From the NCBI GenBank assembly GCA_027451645.1, contig DAIDIX010000111.1:1-6115 (forward strand): a DNA stretch of 6,115 nt. Reading direction: 5' to 3'. Of the stretch, positions 5,879-6,115 are shown in pieces. Each line of letters begins with the position of its first letter. The stretch's first letter is position 1. A program made the translations under genes and the position numbers. The notes below the pieces were generated by a model. It searched no databases. It was not told where the DNA came from and saw only the letters and a program-made list of their open reading frames with translations. The stretch is from Candidatus Dormiibacterota bacterium. GTDB lineage: Bacteria; Chloroflexota; Dormibacteria; Aeolococcales; Aeolococcaceae.

Positions 5879-6115
5879 ATGATGCCCATGAAGATGACTC
5901 CCATGACGCTCTGGCATCGCGACCAGGGCGCACACATGAGTGCATTTGCTGGTTACGAGATGCCGATGCAGTACACATCGATCCGGGATGAGCATCACGC
6001 AGTCCGGTCCTCTGTCGGACTCTTCGACCTTTCCCATATGGGTGAGGTGCGCATCACTGGCACGAACGCGAAGCTCTGGGTTCATGAGCTCGTCACCAAT
6101 GATGTCCTGCACCTT
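5879..6115 (+). CDS. gcvT: Aminomethyltransferase, glycine cleavage system T-protein, 5' part
   Basis: T-protein takes the aminomethyl group carried on the lipoylated H-protein and transfers its one-carbon unit to tetrahydrofolate, releasing ammonia; it acts in the cytoplasm in glycine breakdown. The 79 visible residues match the family N-terminus: TLWHRDQGAHM, then FAGYEMPMQY, the signature DEHHAVRSSVGLFDLSHMGE (residues about 36-55) and ELVTNDV near the edge. The rest, including the folate-binding and C-terminal barrel domains, is outside the window. Several ATGs are clustered at the start (5879, 5882, 5888, 5894). 5879 is the outermost and has a modest AGG five to eight bases upstream, but 5888 gives a length closer to known family members. 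The reading frame is clean to the edge. I see no gcvH or gcvP here; they may follow downstream. Confidence 0.93.
   Translation, partial: MMPMKMTPMTLWHRDQGAHMSAFAGYEMPMQYTSIRDEHHAVRSSVGLFDLSHMGEVRITGTNAKLWVHELVTNDVLHL

Noticed and set aside
1..6115. Search for CRISPR arrays, tRNA or rRNA genes, insertion sequences and attachment sites
   Set aside because: No short direct repeats with regular unique spacers, no cloverleaf-like segments, no transposase frames or flanking terminal repeats were seen. The only periodic DNA is the protein-coding repeats.

Overview
The window is a stretch of bacterial chromosome of moderate GC content. It has densely packed protein genes, no RNA genes and no mobile elements. 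The phylum cannot be fixed from this sequence. Alanine codon GCA is used heavily in all genes and the tetramer TGCA is very common. The gene content (a membrane sensor kinase, a secreted Ig-like repeat protein, a DEDDh exonuclease, glycine cleavage gcvT) is compatible with several Gram-positive-type or deep-branching phyla. A leaderless-looking start on the exonuclease would fit an actinobacterial-type promoter arrangement, but that is only a hint.

Left half, minus strand (1-4705). A 791-residue hybrid-less sensor histidine kinase is read leftwards from 4705 to 2330. It is followed after 165 bp by a secreted protein made of at least seven tandem bacterial Ig-like domains, read from about 2164 out through the left edge. 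The Ig gene is the largest open frame in the left third. It has no stop in the window, so a search for closed ORFs misses it. The two genes point the same way, so the kinase and the surface protein could share a transcript, or the spacer (which holds nested inverted repeats) could carry a separate control region. No response regulator lies in the window.

Right half, plus strand (4856-6115). A divergent 150-bp intergenic region separates the kinase from a 327-residue DEDDh-family (DnaQ-like) 3'-5' exonuclease. The exonuclease is followed 39 bp later by the 5' end of gcvT (aminomethyltransferase, T-protein), which runs off the right edge. Exonuclease and gcvT are probably co-transcribed. A perfect 8-bp-arm dyad sits directly against the exonuclease start codon and overlaps its best -10-like hexamer.

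The most unusual observations are two. First, the exonuclease catalytic domain is interrupted by three tandem 20-residue repeats that look like duplications of the family's own short helical segment before the ExoIII motif. Second, the dyad resembles an SOS (LexA) operator in its TACTGT/ACAGTA half-sites but has a 9-bp rather than 8-bp spacer. Nothing in the window amounts to a clearly new defence or mobile system.
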